A stretch of DNA of 16,236 nucleotides, taken from contig BEXV01004902.1 in assembly GCA_003118195.1 (NCBI GenBank), positions 124,000-140,235 of the forward strand, written 5' to 3'. The notes beneath the pieces were generated by a model that saw only the letters and a program-made list of their open reading frames with translations, was not told where the DNA came from and searched no databases. Made by a program: the position numbers and the translations under genes. Shown here in pieces: positions 8,570-16,236 of this stretch. Within the stretch, counting starts at the first letter, position 1; each line of letters starts with the position of its first letter. This DNA comes from Hemicentrotus pulcherrimus. Taxonomy: Eukaryota > Echinodermata > Echinoidea > Camarodonta > Strongylocentrotidae.

Positions 8570-9060
8570 TGATCTGAACTGCCTGATGTAGGTCTGTGAG
8601 GCTGCCTTGTGTGATGGCAAAGCTTTACAAGAAGGATATGACATGCTTTTGGCACTCATACATTAAGAGATGATAGAGGAATGCCCACTAGGTACAGTCA
8701 AGGGCATGATGAAGAATCCGTTCCAGCATGCTTGTGGATCCTTAGGGTTGAAGTTTGTTCTCAAACTGTTGGACGCATATCCTGAGACTGAGAAACAAAA
8801 AGCAGATAGCAGCCGACTGATGGATCGAAAATGGGATATTGTTGACAGTCTGGGAGGCCTGATGTTCATTTTTGCATACCGTACTATCATTCATAATCCA
8901 ACTTTCTAGAACTAAGTTTGCCATCTGTGGTGAGCGTTATCAACTTCATTAAGATGATGGATGGCCTGGTTGTAGAGTCGCTGCCAGGCAAGCAGTAGAT
9001 GGCAGGACAGGTTTAAATCTTGCTGGTTCCAAGATTTTTTATGACGTGTTTTTGAATCAC
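8570..9060 (+). pseudogene. FEM1-like pseudogene fragment (middle region)
   Basis: Translation matches the central part of gene 1. GYDMLLALI aligns with gene 1 GYNMLVALI, LGTV with LGTV, LKFVLKLLDAY with LRFIPKLLEIY, LPSVVSVINFIKMM with LPFVGSIVNCINKM, and SKIFYD with TAIFYD. It is broken by a TAG at about 8587, a TAA at about 8664, a frame change at about 8905 just before a TAG, further stops, and another frame change at about 9020. The ankyrin N-terminus and the VHL-box are both missing. It is a third, older member of the array downstream of gene 1. It usefully shows that the stop-bearing stretch of gene 1 is about six codons longer than its paralogues. Confidence 0.82.
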
Positions 9061-9529
9061 AGATCGATAAATCAATATTATTTAATACTGGGTGTAAGCT
9101 GCCAACTTTGTTTAAACAAATAATGTCTTATTACGAGCAGCTTTAAAACTTTCGTAATCGAGATGCGAAGAGGGGATCTCGTTTTCAACAATCTGTTTTC
9201 AGCTTTCCTTTTAAAAATGCTCTTCTAAAAGCTTTTTGTTAACCATATGGTACCTGTTGATGAGAAGCTACTGTCTTGGTTAAAAGAGCCAGGTGCACGT
9301 TTGTTGAAAATTGAAATAAGAGTTTTAGTGTATAAAGTAGCCGTAAGATCATCAGGTGTGTTTGAACATAGTGAACTGTTAGCTAGCTACACAACTTTGC
9401 AGTGAATCTATATTTATACAAACAATTTTTATGGAAAGATGTACAGGTGCTTTGACTGAATTAGCTTGATAGCTGATAATAGGGAGATGATCAGATATTA
9501 AAGAACCAGGCCAATGTCACCCCAAAAAT
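9061..9529. other. Intergenic DNA, no gene recognised
   Basis: AT-rich DNA with stops in all frames. I saw no terminal repeats, tRNA-like boxes or protein similarity, and no match to the matching region upstream of 850. Confidence 0.5.
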
Positions 9530-9690
9530 ATTTAGGAGATATAATCCTACTAAAACCAACTTGCTGAATATAACAAAAAGACTCGTTTAGAATAGTACAT
9601 CCATTAGAAGACTTTGACTCTTGATTATCATTATCAACATGAATGTTGAGGTCACCAGTAATTAGTATAGGTATAATACAACAAGTGATC
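9530..9690 (-). mobile_element. LINE endonuclease fragment, inverted
   Basis: The minus strand reads ILITGDLNIHVDN followed by a Ser/Asn-rich stretch. This is the GDxN motif region of the APE-type endonuclease found at the 5' end of the LINE polyprotein. It abuts a reverse-transcriptase C-terminal fragment on the plus strand that starts within about 30 bp. An inverted 5' segment joined to a forward 3' segment is the layout produced by twin priming during LINE insertion, though two independent insertions cannot be excluded. Confidence 0.65.
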
Positions 9691-10470
9691 CTGTTTAAAC
9701 TTGTTAATAATAATAATAAGACATGCTTCATGATTTTTGGAACACCGCAGAAATTGCTGAACTTGCAATACACACCAATCGCAATAAAAGTTTCTAATGT
9801 ATCGATCAAGCAAGTTCAAAGTGTAAAATATCTGGGAGTTTGTCTAAACCAGCACATGACGTGGCAGGATTATGTGAAATAGACTTCAAATAAAATTGCC
9901 TCTAGGTTGGCCCTACTTCGTAGAATCAGGAAATATCTCACAATTGATAGTGCCAAACTACTTGCCAATTATCTCATGCTTCCTTACTATGACTATTGTA
10001 GTGTATCATGGAGTACTTGTAATAGAAGAACAAAAGATATCTTGATTAAGCAACACAAGCAGATGGCAAGAATTGTTCTGAAAATAAATACTTTGATTCC
10101 CACATCCGAAATGTTTAGTACCCTAAGATGGATTGACATGGAAAAAAGATGGGAGTTCAATAAAAGTAAATTAATTTATGATGTTATAAATAATAGTGCC
10201 CAATCATATTTATATGATATGTTCACCCTGTCCGCCCATACTCATAGATACTCAACAAGGAATGCTGACAACTTGGGCGTTATTATTCCAAGAATTAAAA
10301 AAGAATGTGGAAAACGTGCCTTCAGTTGATGATCCTCTTCAGTGGAATAGCCTACCCCCCGCCCCCTCCTCAGTTAGAAATGCCACGACCAAGAATACTT
10401 TTTGTTCTCTCTATTTTAATGCATGCACTGCCTTGAATGGACGTCACAAGTATCAGTCCAAACAAATCTA
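9691..10470 (+). mobile_element. LINE reverse-transcriptase C-terminal fragment (CR1/L2 group), broken
   Basis: The frame reads NNKTCFMIFGTPQKL, then SVKYLGVCLNQHMTW, then IASRLALLRRIRKYL, LPYYDYCSVSW, a QHKQMARIVL segment and TPTSEMF-like text, ending in ECGKRAFS and, in the next frame, PLQWNSLP. These are standard landmarks of the C-terminal part of CR1/L2-type LINE reverse transcriptases. It is interrupted by TAG at 9880-9882 and by a frameshift at about 10320-10335. Catalytic reverse-transcriptase motifs are absent. The right end at about 10470 meets the start of duplication copy 2. Confidence 0.88.
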
Positions 10471-10876
10471 AAAGTCCCTAATGTGAAATGTGTACCTCCT
10501 TACAGACAAAAATATCCTGCCGCCCGTAAAATTCTTATCTGCCTGTTGGCCTTTTACTGTTGAGCAAATTAAATTTCTCTTGTTGTACATGTATACTGTT
10601 TTGAATTTATGCACATGTTTACTTTGCAGAAAAGTGATTCATGCCCATACAGTGTACATTCGTATTGAAAAGCAGATTCTAGCTTAGAGTAGGTCTTTAC
10701 CTTGATGAACATATTATAAATGATCAAGATTAAGACTTGTTTTTTGTTTATTATGCGCAATGTTGTACACCTAGACATTTTAAGCTGATCCATATTATTT
10801 TGTTCAAACTTCAAAGCCTGTATTTATATTTTTGGTCTGGAAGGATGCTGACACTTCCAAATAGTTATTAGTCATA

Positions 10877-11035
10877 CAGTGGAAACTCGTTATAAAGAGC
10901 TCTGGTATAGCGAGGTATCTGATATAACAAGGTAATTTTGCTGGTTCCAGCTCTTTAAATTCTTTTGTTTTTTACCCTGATATTAAAAGTTAATTTTCAC
11001 GGTCCCAAAGACGCGTTTATCATGAGTTTCCACTG
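10877..11035. mobile_element. Short TA-flanked MITE, copy 2
   Basis: A 159-bp counterpart of 1651-1810 at the same place in the second duplication copy, with the same CAGTGGAAACTC termini and TA flanks. The copies differ by a few substitutions and one base in length, and neither has an ORF. Confidence 0.8.
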
Positions 11036-11670
11036 TATTTAGTTCATGAGAAAAATTTATCAAGTAGCCCGGAATAACCTGAATATTTGCCATTCAGAGT
11101 TGTGTACATATAATTTGTCATTATTATTGACAGATTTATGAAAGCCTACATGCTTAATCGTTATCTTTTGATAACAACTTATTTGCAGAAATGTTGCACA
11201 CATAGTATCGTAATCTTGAATATTTATTTCAACTACATATGAATATTGATACCTCCATACAGGTAACATAGATTTTCTGGTTTTGAACCATGTAAAGTAG
11301 TGCATGTTTATCCCATTGTGCAAATGAAAGCATTTATAGTATTACTTTATAATAAAAGCACTTAAAATTATATTTCATGGAAAGGAATATTTGTTCTTGT
11401 ATCTTCCTTCAGACGTTCTTGATTGATTTTATTGATTTTATTTACCAACAGCAGAACAGTAAAGCCTTTCATACAATGTGTTTACATATATACAAGAAAA
11501 GAAACTATAAGTTGGTAAAAAGGGCCAGATAATAGCATGTGTCAAGCCTAACCCCTCATACAGCTAAACACAGTATTTTGGTACAAAGCAGTTAAGAAAA
11601 CTCCTTAACAAATAAATTATAATGTATTTACTATTGCAATCGATGTAAGGCTTTTCCAGAAATTTATTTT

Positions 11671-11800
11671 GAAATGCTCCCCAGGGAGTGGAGATTGTGC
11701 ACACATTGCGTGCGGGCAAGCACATGAAACCAATCACCGGGGTAATTTGTAAAGCGCTTAGAGACATTTGTAATAAGCGCTTTATAAAAATTATTATTAT
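11671..11800 (+). mobile_element. SINE/short retroelement 3' end with (ATT)n tail
   Basis: A 130-bp block absent from the matching place in copy 1 (near 3245), so it is an insertion after the duplication. It ends AAGCGCTTAGAGACATTTG, then AAGCGCTTTATAAAAATTATTATTAT. This ending is shared with 12451-12633 in opposite orientation and is common in marine invertebrate repeats. No protein is encoded. Confidence 0.7.
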
Positions 11801-12119
11801 AAACAGTGATTTACATACCACAAGTAACACAGTCGCCAAGACTTTTGAAGGAAAAAAAAAATCTACATTTTGGCAATTTCTGGATACCTCTTTTGACTAC
11901 AGCCCAGTCAAACCAAGGTCCATGTGACAAGTAGCCCACAAAATTGGGGATAAATAGTCACTTTGTTTCTCTTTGAAATTTGAGTTTTCCTCTTTTTCCT
12001 GGAGATACTCCTCTTTTCTGAAGATACTCCGTATTCATTCTCCTAGGTCTCATAATACAGAGTTCAAAGATCCGCATAAAAAAAAGCAAAAGAGTGAGTT
12101 AAATGTACACATAAAACTC

Positions 12120-12262
12120 TTTATCATTTTACAATGAGTTAATGCCTTTCTGGCGCCAAACGCAAGTAAATGTGTTATTGCCTGAGTGGGAGATTATGAG
12201 AGGAACCAATATGAAAATGTAAGTGAACTGACAAGCAGAGACAAAAGAATAGATGAAAAGGG
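12120..12262 (+). promoter_or_regulatory. Candidate promoter / 5' non-coding exon of FEM1-like gene 2
   Basis: Counterpart of 3474-3645. 12163-12254 is identical to copy 1 across 92 bp. GCGCCAAA at 12153-12160 (complement TTTGGCGC) fits the E2F consensus and is better here than in copy 1, reading GGCGCCAAA. A GTAAGT donor is at 12219-12224, about 1.3 kb before the acceptor at 13530. Function is inferred from conservation and position only. Splicing exactly here would place an upstream ATG out of frame with gene 2. Confidence 0.4.
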
Positions 12263-12450
12263 AAGTCTACCCTCATAATTTATGAATTTGGTTTTAATAG
12301 AAGCAAACAAATTAGAAGATCAGGTCAATGAAAGTTTGAGCAAAATTCAATGAACATAATTCCATTAGAATTCTCAAAGTTGTCGTTGGAGATACACAAA
12401 TTGGGAACACTAACATATCTTGTGAGGTTCTCTACAATTTGCTCTGTACA

Positions 12451-12633
12451 TAATAATAATAATATTGGATATTTATATAGTGCATATCCATCCTGCAGGG
12501 TGCTCAAAACGCTTTATTGCCCGGCTCTGCTAGGCTACCTATTTAGGTGCACACAGCATTCAAGGAATTCCTTCCTACCGGTGCCCATTTACTTCAGGGG
12601 GGTGGAGTGTGGCAAATGTAGATCAATGTCTTG
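12451..12633 (-). mobile_element. Short retroelement, minus orientation, with (TAA)n end
   Basis: Begins TAATAATAATAATATTGG on the plus strand, which is the 3' tail of a minus-strand element ending in TATAAATATCC-(ATT)n. Copy 1 lacks it at the matching place near 3830-3880. The sequence includes GTGGAGTGTGGCAAATGTAG, a phrase I associate with marine deuterostome repeats. The short plus ORF over it is a chance reading. Confidence 0.65.
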
Positions 12634-12880
12634 ATGATGGAATAGATTTATGTCATAAAGGGGTTGTATAGAAACATGTGTGCAGTAATTATATTAATAG
12701 TTCATGACTCCATGTTTGAATTTTTAAATTTTTCAGGGAAATTGGTAATTTTTGGATTTTTAATTTTTTTATAGTACAGAGCATGTAGAAGGGAACCTCC
12801 CAAGATACATGTATGTCACAGAGTTGCCAATTTGTGTTTCATTGCAACTTGATATTAGGGTGGACTTCCTCTTTCAGTTT

Positions 12881-13070
12881 GAGGAGGCGCGATAGTTATG
12901 TTAGTAAGAGCAGTGGTCTTGTAATCCGGTGAGCTGGGTTTCGAAACCAAGGCAATGCGCTAGTGCCCTTGAGTAAGGCATAATCCTCATTACCAGGTCC
13001 CTCGGAGAGGACCTAAAGCCGTTGGACATATGGTTGCTTACTTACAAGCATTTATGCTTCATTTAAGTGG
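12881..13070 (+). mobile_element. tRNA-derived SINE
   Basis: The 5' part is tRNA-like. It has an A-box-like TAGTTATGTTAGTAAGAG and a B-box-like GGGTTTCGAAACC (the RNA polymerase III box B consensus is GGTTCGANTCC). It continues with TGCCCTTGAGTAAGGCATAA, then CCTCGGAGAGGACCTAAAGC and CTTACTTACAAGCA, a body I recognise from sea-urchin-type SINEs. It is absent from copy 1 at about 4115, so it inserted after the duplication. The tRNA half is too diverged to be a functional tRNA gene. Confidence 0.8.
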
Positions 13071-13080
13071 GTATTTTTAG

Positions 13081-13081
13081 G

Positions 13082-13114
<33 letters not shown>

Positions 13115-13286
13115 AAAATGAGGGGAGGGGTTTAGAGAAAAAAAAAAGGAGATAAAGATGTAAGGAGAGATTGAGAGAGGGAGACAAAGCTGTTGGTAGA
13201 AAGTGAGAGAAAGAAATATTGAGAAAGCAGGAGTGGGGTGTTAGAAGAGAGAGAGAGAGAGAGGAAGAAGCATAGAGGAAACACTG
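13081..13286 (+). repeat. Polypurine / (GA)n tract upstream of gene 2
   Basis: Starts with (GT)n, then long (GA)n runs (about 13091-13113 and 13247-13263) and intervening purine-rich DNA, so nearly 200 bp of the plus strand is A/G. Copy 1 has only a short GTGTGAGAGAGAGA at 4135-4152, so the tract expanded after duplication. Long purine-pyrimidine tracts can form triplex DNA and may affect transcription or slippage. The minus-strand Ser/Leu-rich ORF at 13077-13349 is its shadow. 13287-13515 is AT-rich and probably intron. Confidence 0.85.
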
Positions 13287-13510
13287 ATAAGTACCTTTTA
13301 AACCAATTATGGGAGAAGACTGCAACAAAGACAATTCATGAATAAACAAGAATAAAATGAGAATATTTGATTATTTTAAAATGATGTGTTGTAATTCTAT
13401 TATCCCACTTCCTGAAGCTCTTTCGAAAAGTGTTACTGACTCGACACACTGCTTTCAACTGCCTTTATTTCACAACTATTTTACATGTTTTTATACATCT
13501 GTATGTATTC

Positions 13511-13565
13511 TCTTTTCCTTCCCTGTACAGATTGCTTCTATCTGGTAATCCTCACCTTCGCAATT
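13511..13565 (+). promoter_or_regulatory. 3' splice acceptor and 5' UTR of FEM1-like gene 2
   Basis: TCTTTTCCTTCCCTGTACAG ends at 13530, a strong pyrimidine tract plus AG. The next 35 nt lead to the ATG at 13566. This means the longer open frame from the ATG at 13485 runs through intron and should not be used. The start has A at -3 and G at +4, a good Kozak context. Confidence 0.7.
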
Positions 13566-15434
13566 ATGGCAGCAGTCTGCAAAGACCAGCGAACCCGCAT
13601 CAATCTGGCTTCCAGGATGGAGAAGGGTACCGTACGGAATGTCGCTGACATCAAGTCGCTCCTTGCAATTCACAAGGTGAATGTAAATGCTCGAAATCAG
13701 CTTGGATGTTCACCATTGATGATAGCTTGTGCCAAAGGATGCAAGGAAATGGTCATCTTTTTGCTCGATCACGGAGCCGACCCTAATGCCAGAAGCACTA
13801 AAAGGGGAAACACGCCAATGCACTATGCCTGCTTGGGAAACCATTGCGATTGCCTACATGGAAATATCTGTAATTATTCTGTTTGTATTGAATCTCACGA
13901 AATCAAAGACAGAATAAGTATTCTAAGACTTCTTATCAGCCACGGAGCAACTCTTCAGTGTAATTCAGATGGATTAGATCCCCCCTGCCTGGCAGCACTT
14001 CACAAACTCCATCATGTTGTTGACTTCTTCGTCCAGAGGACCTGTAGGCTAAAGTTGTCTGAAGAAGAGAAGGCGAGAGCTTGCGATATGTTAGGAGTGG
14101 CATTGGCTCTGAATCATCTGGTTGCATCGTATGAAAGTTATGGCACTGGTGATGTGGCTCCGTATCAATATCTTTGCAGAGCATTGTCTATTCGTAAGAG
14201 AAGTGGTATAAAATCGCCCACAGATCAAGAAAAGTCCAAGATAGCTGCCCACTTCTCTCTTTTCACAACAAAGGCATGCAAGACTCCAAGAGACTGGAAA
14301 CAAATCCAAGGGGATGATTTGGCTGTAAGGATCCAGTGTTTCCTAGTTGCAGATAGAGTATTACCAGAGAAAATGAAGAACACATACCTCTTTCCTAGAC
14401 TTGTAAACCATGGACATGATGTCTTATTCTGTAAAGGGAATACAGAAAACAAGCGTAAAGAAGCTTCTGTAATCTTTAGAGAAGCAATGCAGTGGGATAT
14501 GCAATCCAAAGTCTGGTCGGGAATCGTCCTTAAGACGATACTGGGTGGCTTCATTTTTGCATCTCCAAATCTAGACATTGTTAAAGAGTGCTACAAGTTG
14601 CTTGATCTGTGTCTACAAGAATTCAGTGAAGTCTCAAAGACTCCACACGAGCCCGATGAGATATCGCTAGAGGATCTTGGGTCTTTCTTGTACCATCATG
14701 CTCTGTATGATTTTGGGTATATCTTTTTCAGTCTTGGTCTATATGATTTCTCCAGATCAAAGGAGATGTTCGAATTGCTACTTCAATGTGGTGGAAAGAT
14801 GATACACATTGTGCGAAGAAGATGTGGAAGAAATACCCCATCAGTCACTCACTTTATCTTAGATAGGATTTACAAGTTATTCCAGGACTCCAAACACAAG
14901 GGCAGAATGAAAGAGAACCGTGTAAAGCGTCTCATTTCAACGGTGGTACAGTGTGAAGGTTCTTCACAAATCAGTGCCAAAGGGAATTCAATGTTGCACT
15001 CCTTACTTGATGCTGTCTTGTATGCTGATCCAATATTCATCAGGGACACCTCTCTTATCCTAGTCCGCAATGGATGTGATCTTGCTGCTCGCAACAGTGA
15101 TGGCAAGACTGTGGAAGAGATGCTCCGGGATACAATGTTTTTCAATCCAGATGCACCTGAGAATAAAGAGCTGATGACCATTATCTCACCAGCAACGGAA
15201 GTCTTGAGATTGGAAGAAATAGCAGCAAGAACAATCCTTCGCCACAAGATCCCGCACGAGGCCATACTACCAAGACATTTATCTGGAATTGTCAGAGGAG
15301 AACTTGAGCCTTACTCAGAGCTCTTTCCAACAACGGAGGAGGGTTTCGAGTGGGATGAATCTGACGAATATTCTGATGATGAGGAAGATTTGAGTCCTTG
15401 GACTAGCTCTGATGAATATTTTGATGATGATTGA
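13566..15434 (+). CDS. FEM1-like ankyrin/VHL-box protein, gene 2, intact (622 aa)
   Basis: Probable substrate receptor of a CUL2-Elongin B/C ubiquitin ligase, by family. Ankyrin repeats lie at about residues 46-78 (SPLMIACAKG, LLDHGADPN), 80-132 (NTPMHYACLG, LISHGA, split by a Cys/His-rich insert at 89-107) and 134-158. KARACDMLGVALA (169-181) marks the usual start of the FEM1 middle domain. A helical region follows, including TPRDWKQIQGDDLAVRIQ (240-257). This matches the FEM1 stretch where a TP-x-E/W segment precedes the R-E-R-I-L-G helix. A C-terminal ankyrin pair is at about 473-520. The VHL-box has BC-box LEEIAARTI (549-557) and CUL2-box-like LPRHLSGIV (568-576). The tail 580-622 is strongly acidic. 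Length is close to vertebrate FEM1B/C, but about 100 N-terminal residues are missing and the tail is added. Single coding exon. It could bind different degrons from classical FEM1, or none. The closest named relative (A, B or C) is not decidable here. Confidence 0.92.
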   Translation: MAAVCKDQRTRINLASRMEKGTVRNVADIKSLLAIHKVNVNARNQLGCSPLMIACAKGCKEMVIFLLDHGADPNARSTKRGNTPMHYACLGNHCDCLHGNICNYSVCIESHEIKDRISILRLLISHGATLQCNSDGLDPPCLAALHKLHHVVDFFVQRTCRLKLSEEEKARACDMLGVALALNHLVASYESYGTGDVAPYQYLCRALSIRKRSGIKSPTDQEKSKIAAHFSLFTTKACKTPRDWKQIQGDDLAVRIQCFLVADRVLPEKMKNTYLFPRLVNHGHDVLFCKGNTENKRKEASVIFREAMQWDMQSKVWSGIVLKTILGGFIFASPNLDIVKECYKLLDLCLQEFSEVSKTPHEPDEISLEDLGSFLYHHALYDFGYIFFSLGLYDFSRSKEMFELLLQCGGKMIHIVRRRCGRNTPSVTHFILDRIYKLFQDSKHKGRMKENRVKRLISTVVQCEGSSQISAKGNSMLHSLLDAVLYADPIFIRDTSLILVRNGCDLAARNSDGKTVEEMLRDTMFFNPDAPENKELMTIISPATEVLRLEEIAARTILRHKIPHEAILPRHLSGIVRGELEPYSELFPTTEEGFEWDESDEYSDDEEDLSPWTSSDEYFDDD

Positions 15435-15552
15435 TAATGATGCATCATAATGAGGGTTTCGTCGAGAACTCTGAGCGATCAGAGAACTTAAGTTCAGAAT
15501 TAGAAACAGATTCTTGAGGTGTTAGTATGAAACATTGTTAGGTCCAGTTATA

Positions 15553-15588
15553 AAGCGCAGCTACTATATTATGTTCTCTACTGCGCTT
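15553..15588. repeat. 8-bp stem inverted repeat in gene 2 3' flank
   Basis: AAGCGCAG (15553-15560) and CTGCGCTT (15581-15588) pair perfectly around a 20-nt AT-rich loop, about 120 nt after the gene 2 stop. AAGCGC-type ends recur in the short retroelements of this window, so this is more likely a repeat remnant than a processing signal. Confidence 0.5.
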
Positions 15589-15765
15589 GATACATGTTTG
15601 ATTTTGATTTTAGTTTCTTTTATTTCACATGAAAAAAACAATACATTAACAAAACAAAGCATATTTACAAAATTCATATTTGTGAACAGTAAAGACATCT
15701 ACACAGCATAAGTTTGTATTGCATTTACTCCAACTTATTTCGAAATTACATGTGAAAAAAGAAAC

Positions 15766-16135
15766 TTAATAAAAAGCATAGAGCTTGTAGAATTTCAGTT
15801 CCTCAAAATAATTTTGACCGGTTAGAGGAAGATGATAGTTTGCACGTGTTGCATGTCGTGTTTTGAGTTCAATTATGGCTGATGGGAGATCATGGCGCAA
15901 CAACTGAAACATGAATATACCGAGATTTGATATAATTTGGTACAAATCTTTAACTCTTAAAAGTTTGTCTTTCGAAAATAAAGGGTCAGTGTGTGAGCAA
16001 CAGTTAGCATTATTTATCACTCTGAGTACACGTTTCTGTAAAAGATGTATTTTATTAAAGGTATTACAAAGTTTTGGTATGGGGTCATGAATTTGGTTCA
16101 AATGAACATATTAAAGCCATATGTGATCCTACAAT
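15766..16135 (-). mobile_element. LINE reverse-transcriptase C-terminal fragment (CR1/L2 group), antisense
   Basis: Minus-strand translation reads TYGFN-like text near 16120, then IHLLQKRVLRVINNANCCSH with TDPLF, RVKDLYQI, GIFMFQLLRHDLP and ATRANYHLP. These are landmarks of the C-terminal domain of L2/CR1-type LINEs. The upstream part is shifted in frame near 16100, and the usual FRGPxxWNSL ending is missing. It differs from the LINE at 9691-10470, so it is another family. It is 5'-truncated; the few bases beyond 16135 include TAGCGCCCTCTC, a word also found in the 2422-3174 element. Confidence 0.8.
15768..15773 (+). terminator. Possible polyadenylation signal of gene 2
   Basis: AATAAA 334 nt after the stop of gene 2, the first canonical hexamer seen downstream. 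It falls at the edge of an antisense LINE fragment, so the gene may use a transposon-supplied site. No strong downstream GT-rich element is obvious. Confidence 0.3.
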
Positions 16136-16236
16136 ATGCAGTGATCGCTGTCGCGGTTGAAATCGAGTCTGAAGTTATGAAATTATTAATAACAAACTCT
16201 TTATGTTGTATAGCGCCCTCTCAAGGTCAAGATATT

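Larger units (their letters stand above)
10478..13130. repeat. Segmental duplication, copy 2 (upstream of FEM1-like gene 2)
   Basis: Aligns with 850-4200 in the same order, beginning at TGTGAAATGTGTACC (matching TTTGAAATGTGTGCC near 858) and ending at the GTGTG/GA-repeat (matching 4135-4155). Copy-specific insertions are at 11671-11800, 12451-12633 and 12881-13070. The copy-1 transposon site is empty here. Short ORFs in this block (10490, 10569 minus, 11060 minus, 11564 minus, 11688, 12325 minus, 12350) are not kept in copy 1 and are not called as genes. Confidence 0.85.

Noticed and set aside
12881..12955. A functional tRNA gene
   Set aside because: Box A and the acceptor stem are poor, and the sequence continues into a SINE body.
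13077..13349. A 90-aa minus-strand protein rich in Ser and Leu
   Set aside because: It is the complement of the GA-rich low-complexity tract.
13485..13565. A longer gene 2 start at the ATG at 13485 (27 extra residues)
   Set aside because: It reads through a pyrimidine tract and AG acceptor at 13511-13530; the residues are hydrophobic intron translation, and the ATG at 13566 has a good context and a counterpart in gene 1.
1..16236. CRISPR arrays, bacterial operons or phage genes
   Set aside because: No regularly spaced repeats, no Shine-Dalgarno-linked genes, and all evidence points to animal DNA.

Overview
The window looks like metazoan nuclear DNA, most likely from a marine deuterostome such as a sea urchin. 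The reasons are AT-rich intergenic DNA full of transposon remnants, frequent palindromic ACATGT/TACATGTA and TAGGCCTA words, short elements ending in AGCGC-TATAAA-(ATT)n, a tRNA-derived SINE, CR1/L2-like LINE fragments, and single-exon coding regions preceded by pyrimidine-rich splice acceptors. The species call is inference. Nothing here is bacterial.

The backbone is a decayed tandem array of FEM1-like genes (ankyrin repeats, helical/TPR-like middle, C-terminal VHL-box). Known FEM1 proteins are substrate receptors of CUL2 ubiquitin ligases that read C-terminal degrons. Four pieces are visible: a 5' pseudo-exon (5666-5843), gene 1 (6127-7887, one in-frame TGA at 7114-7116), a heavily mutated middle fragment (about 8570-9060), and an intact gene 2 (13566-15434, 622 aa). 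Both full genes appear to start 35-40 nt inside an exon that follows a good acceptor. Both lack about the first 100 residues (three ankyrin repeats) of vertebrate FEM1 and carry acidic C-terminal extensions.

The upstream DNA was duplicated with the genes: about 850-4200 and about 10478-13130 align in the same order. They share a TA-flanked MITE (1651-1810 and 10877-11035), so it predates the duplication. Copy 1 later gained a 753-bp TTAA-targeted element (2422-3174) and perhaps a dispersed repeat near 1112-1310. Copy 2 gained three SINE-like insertions (11671-11800, 12451-12633, 12881-13070) and an expanded GA-rich tract (13081-13286). Inside the duplication a 92-bp non-coding block is identical in both copies. 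It sits next to an E2F-like TTTGGCGC site and contains a GTAAGT donor, making it the best promoter/first-exon candidate.

Other elements are a LINE 3' tail (4250-4462), a long foldback with a hammerhead-ribozyme-like core on the minus strand (4766-5029), a rearranged LINE whose endonuclease piece is inverted relative to its reverse-transcriptase piece (9530-10470), and another antisense LINE fragment at the right edge (15766-16135). The most rewarding points are the gene 1 stop codon, the conserved upstream block, the ribozyme-like foldback and the unusual FEM1 architecture.
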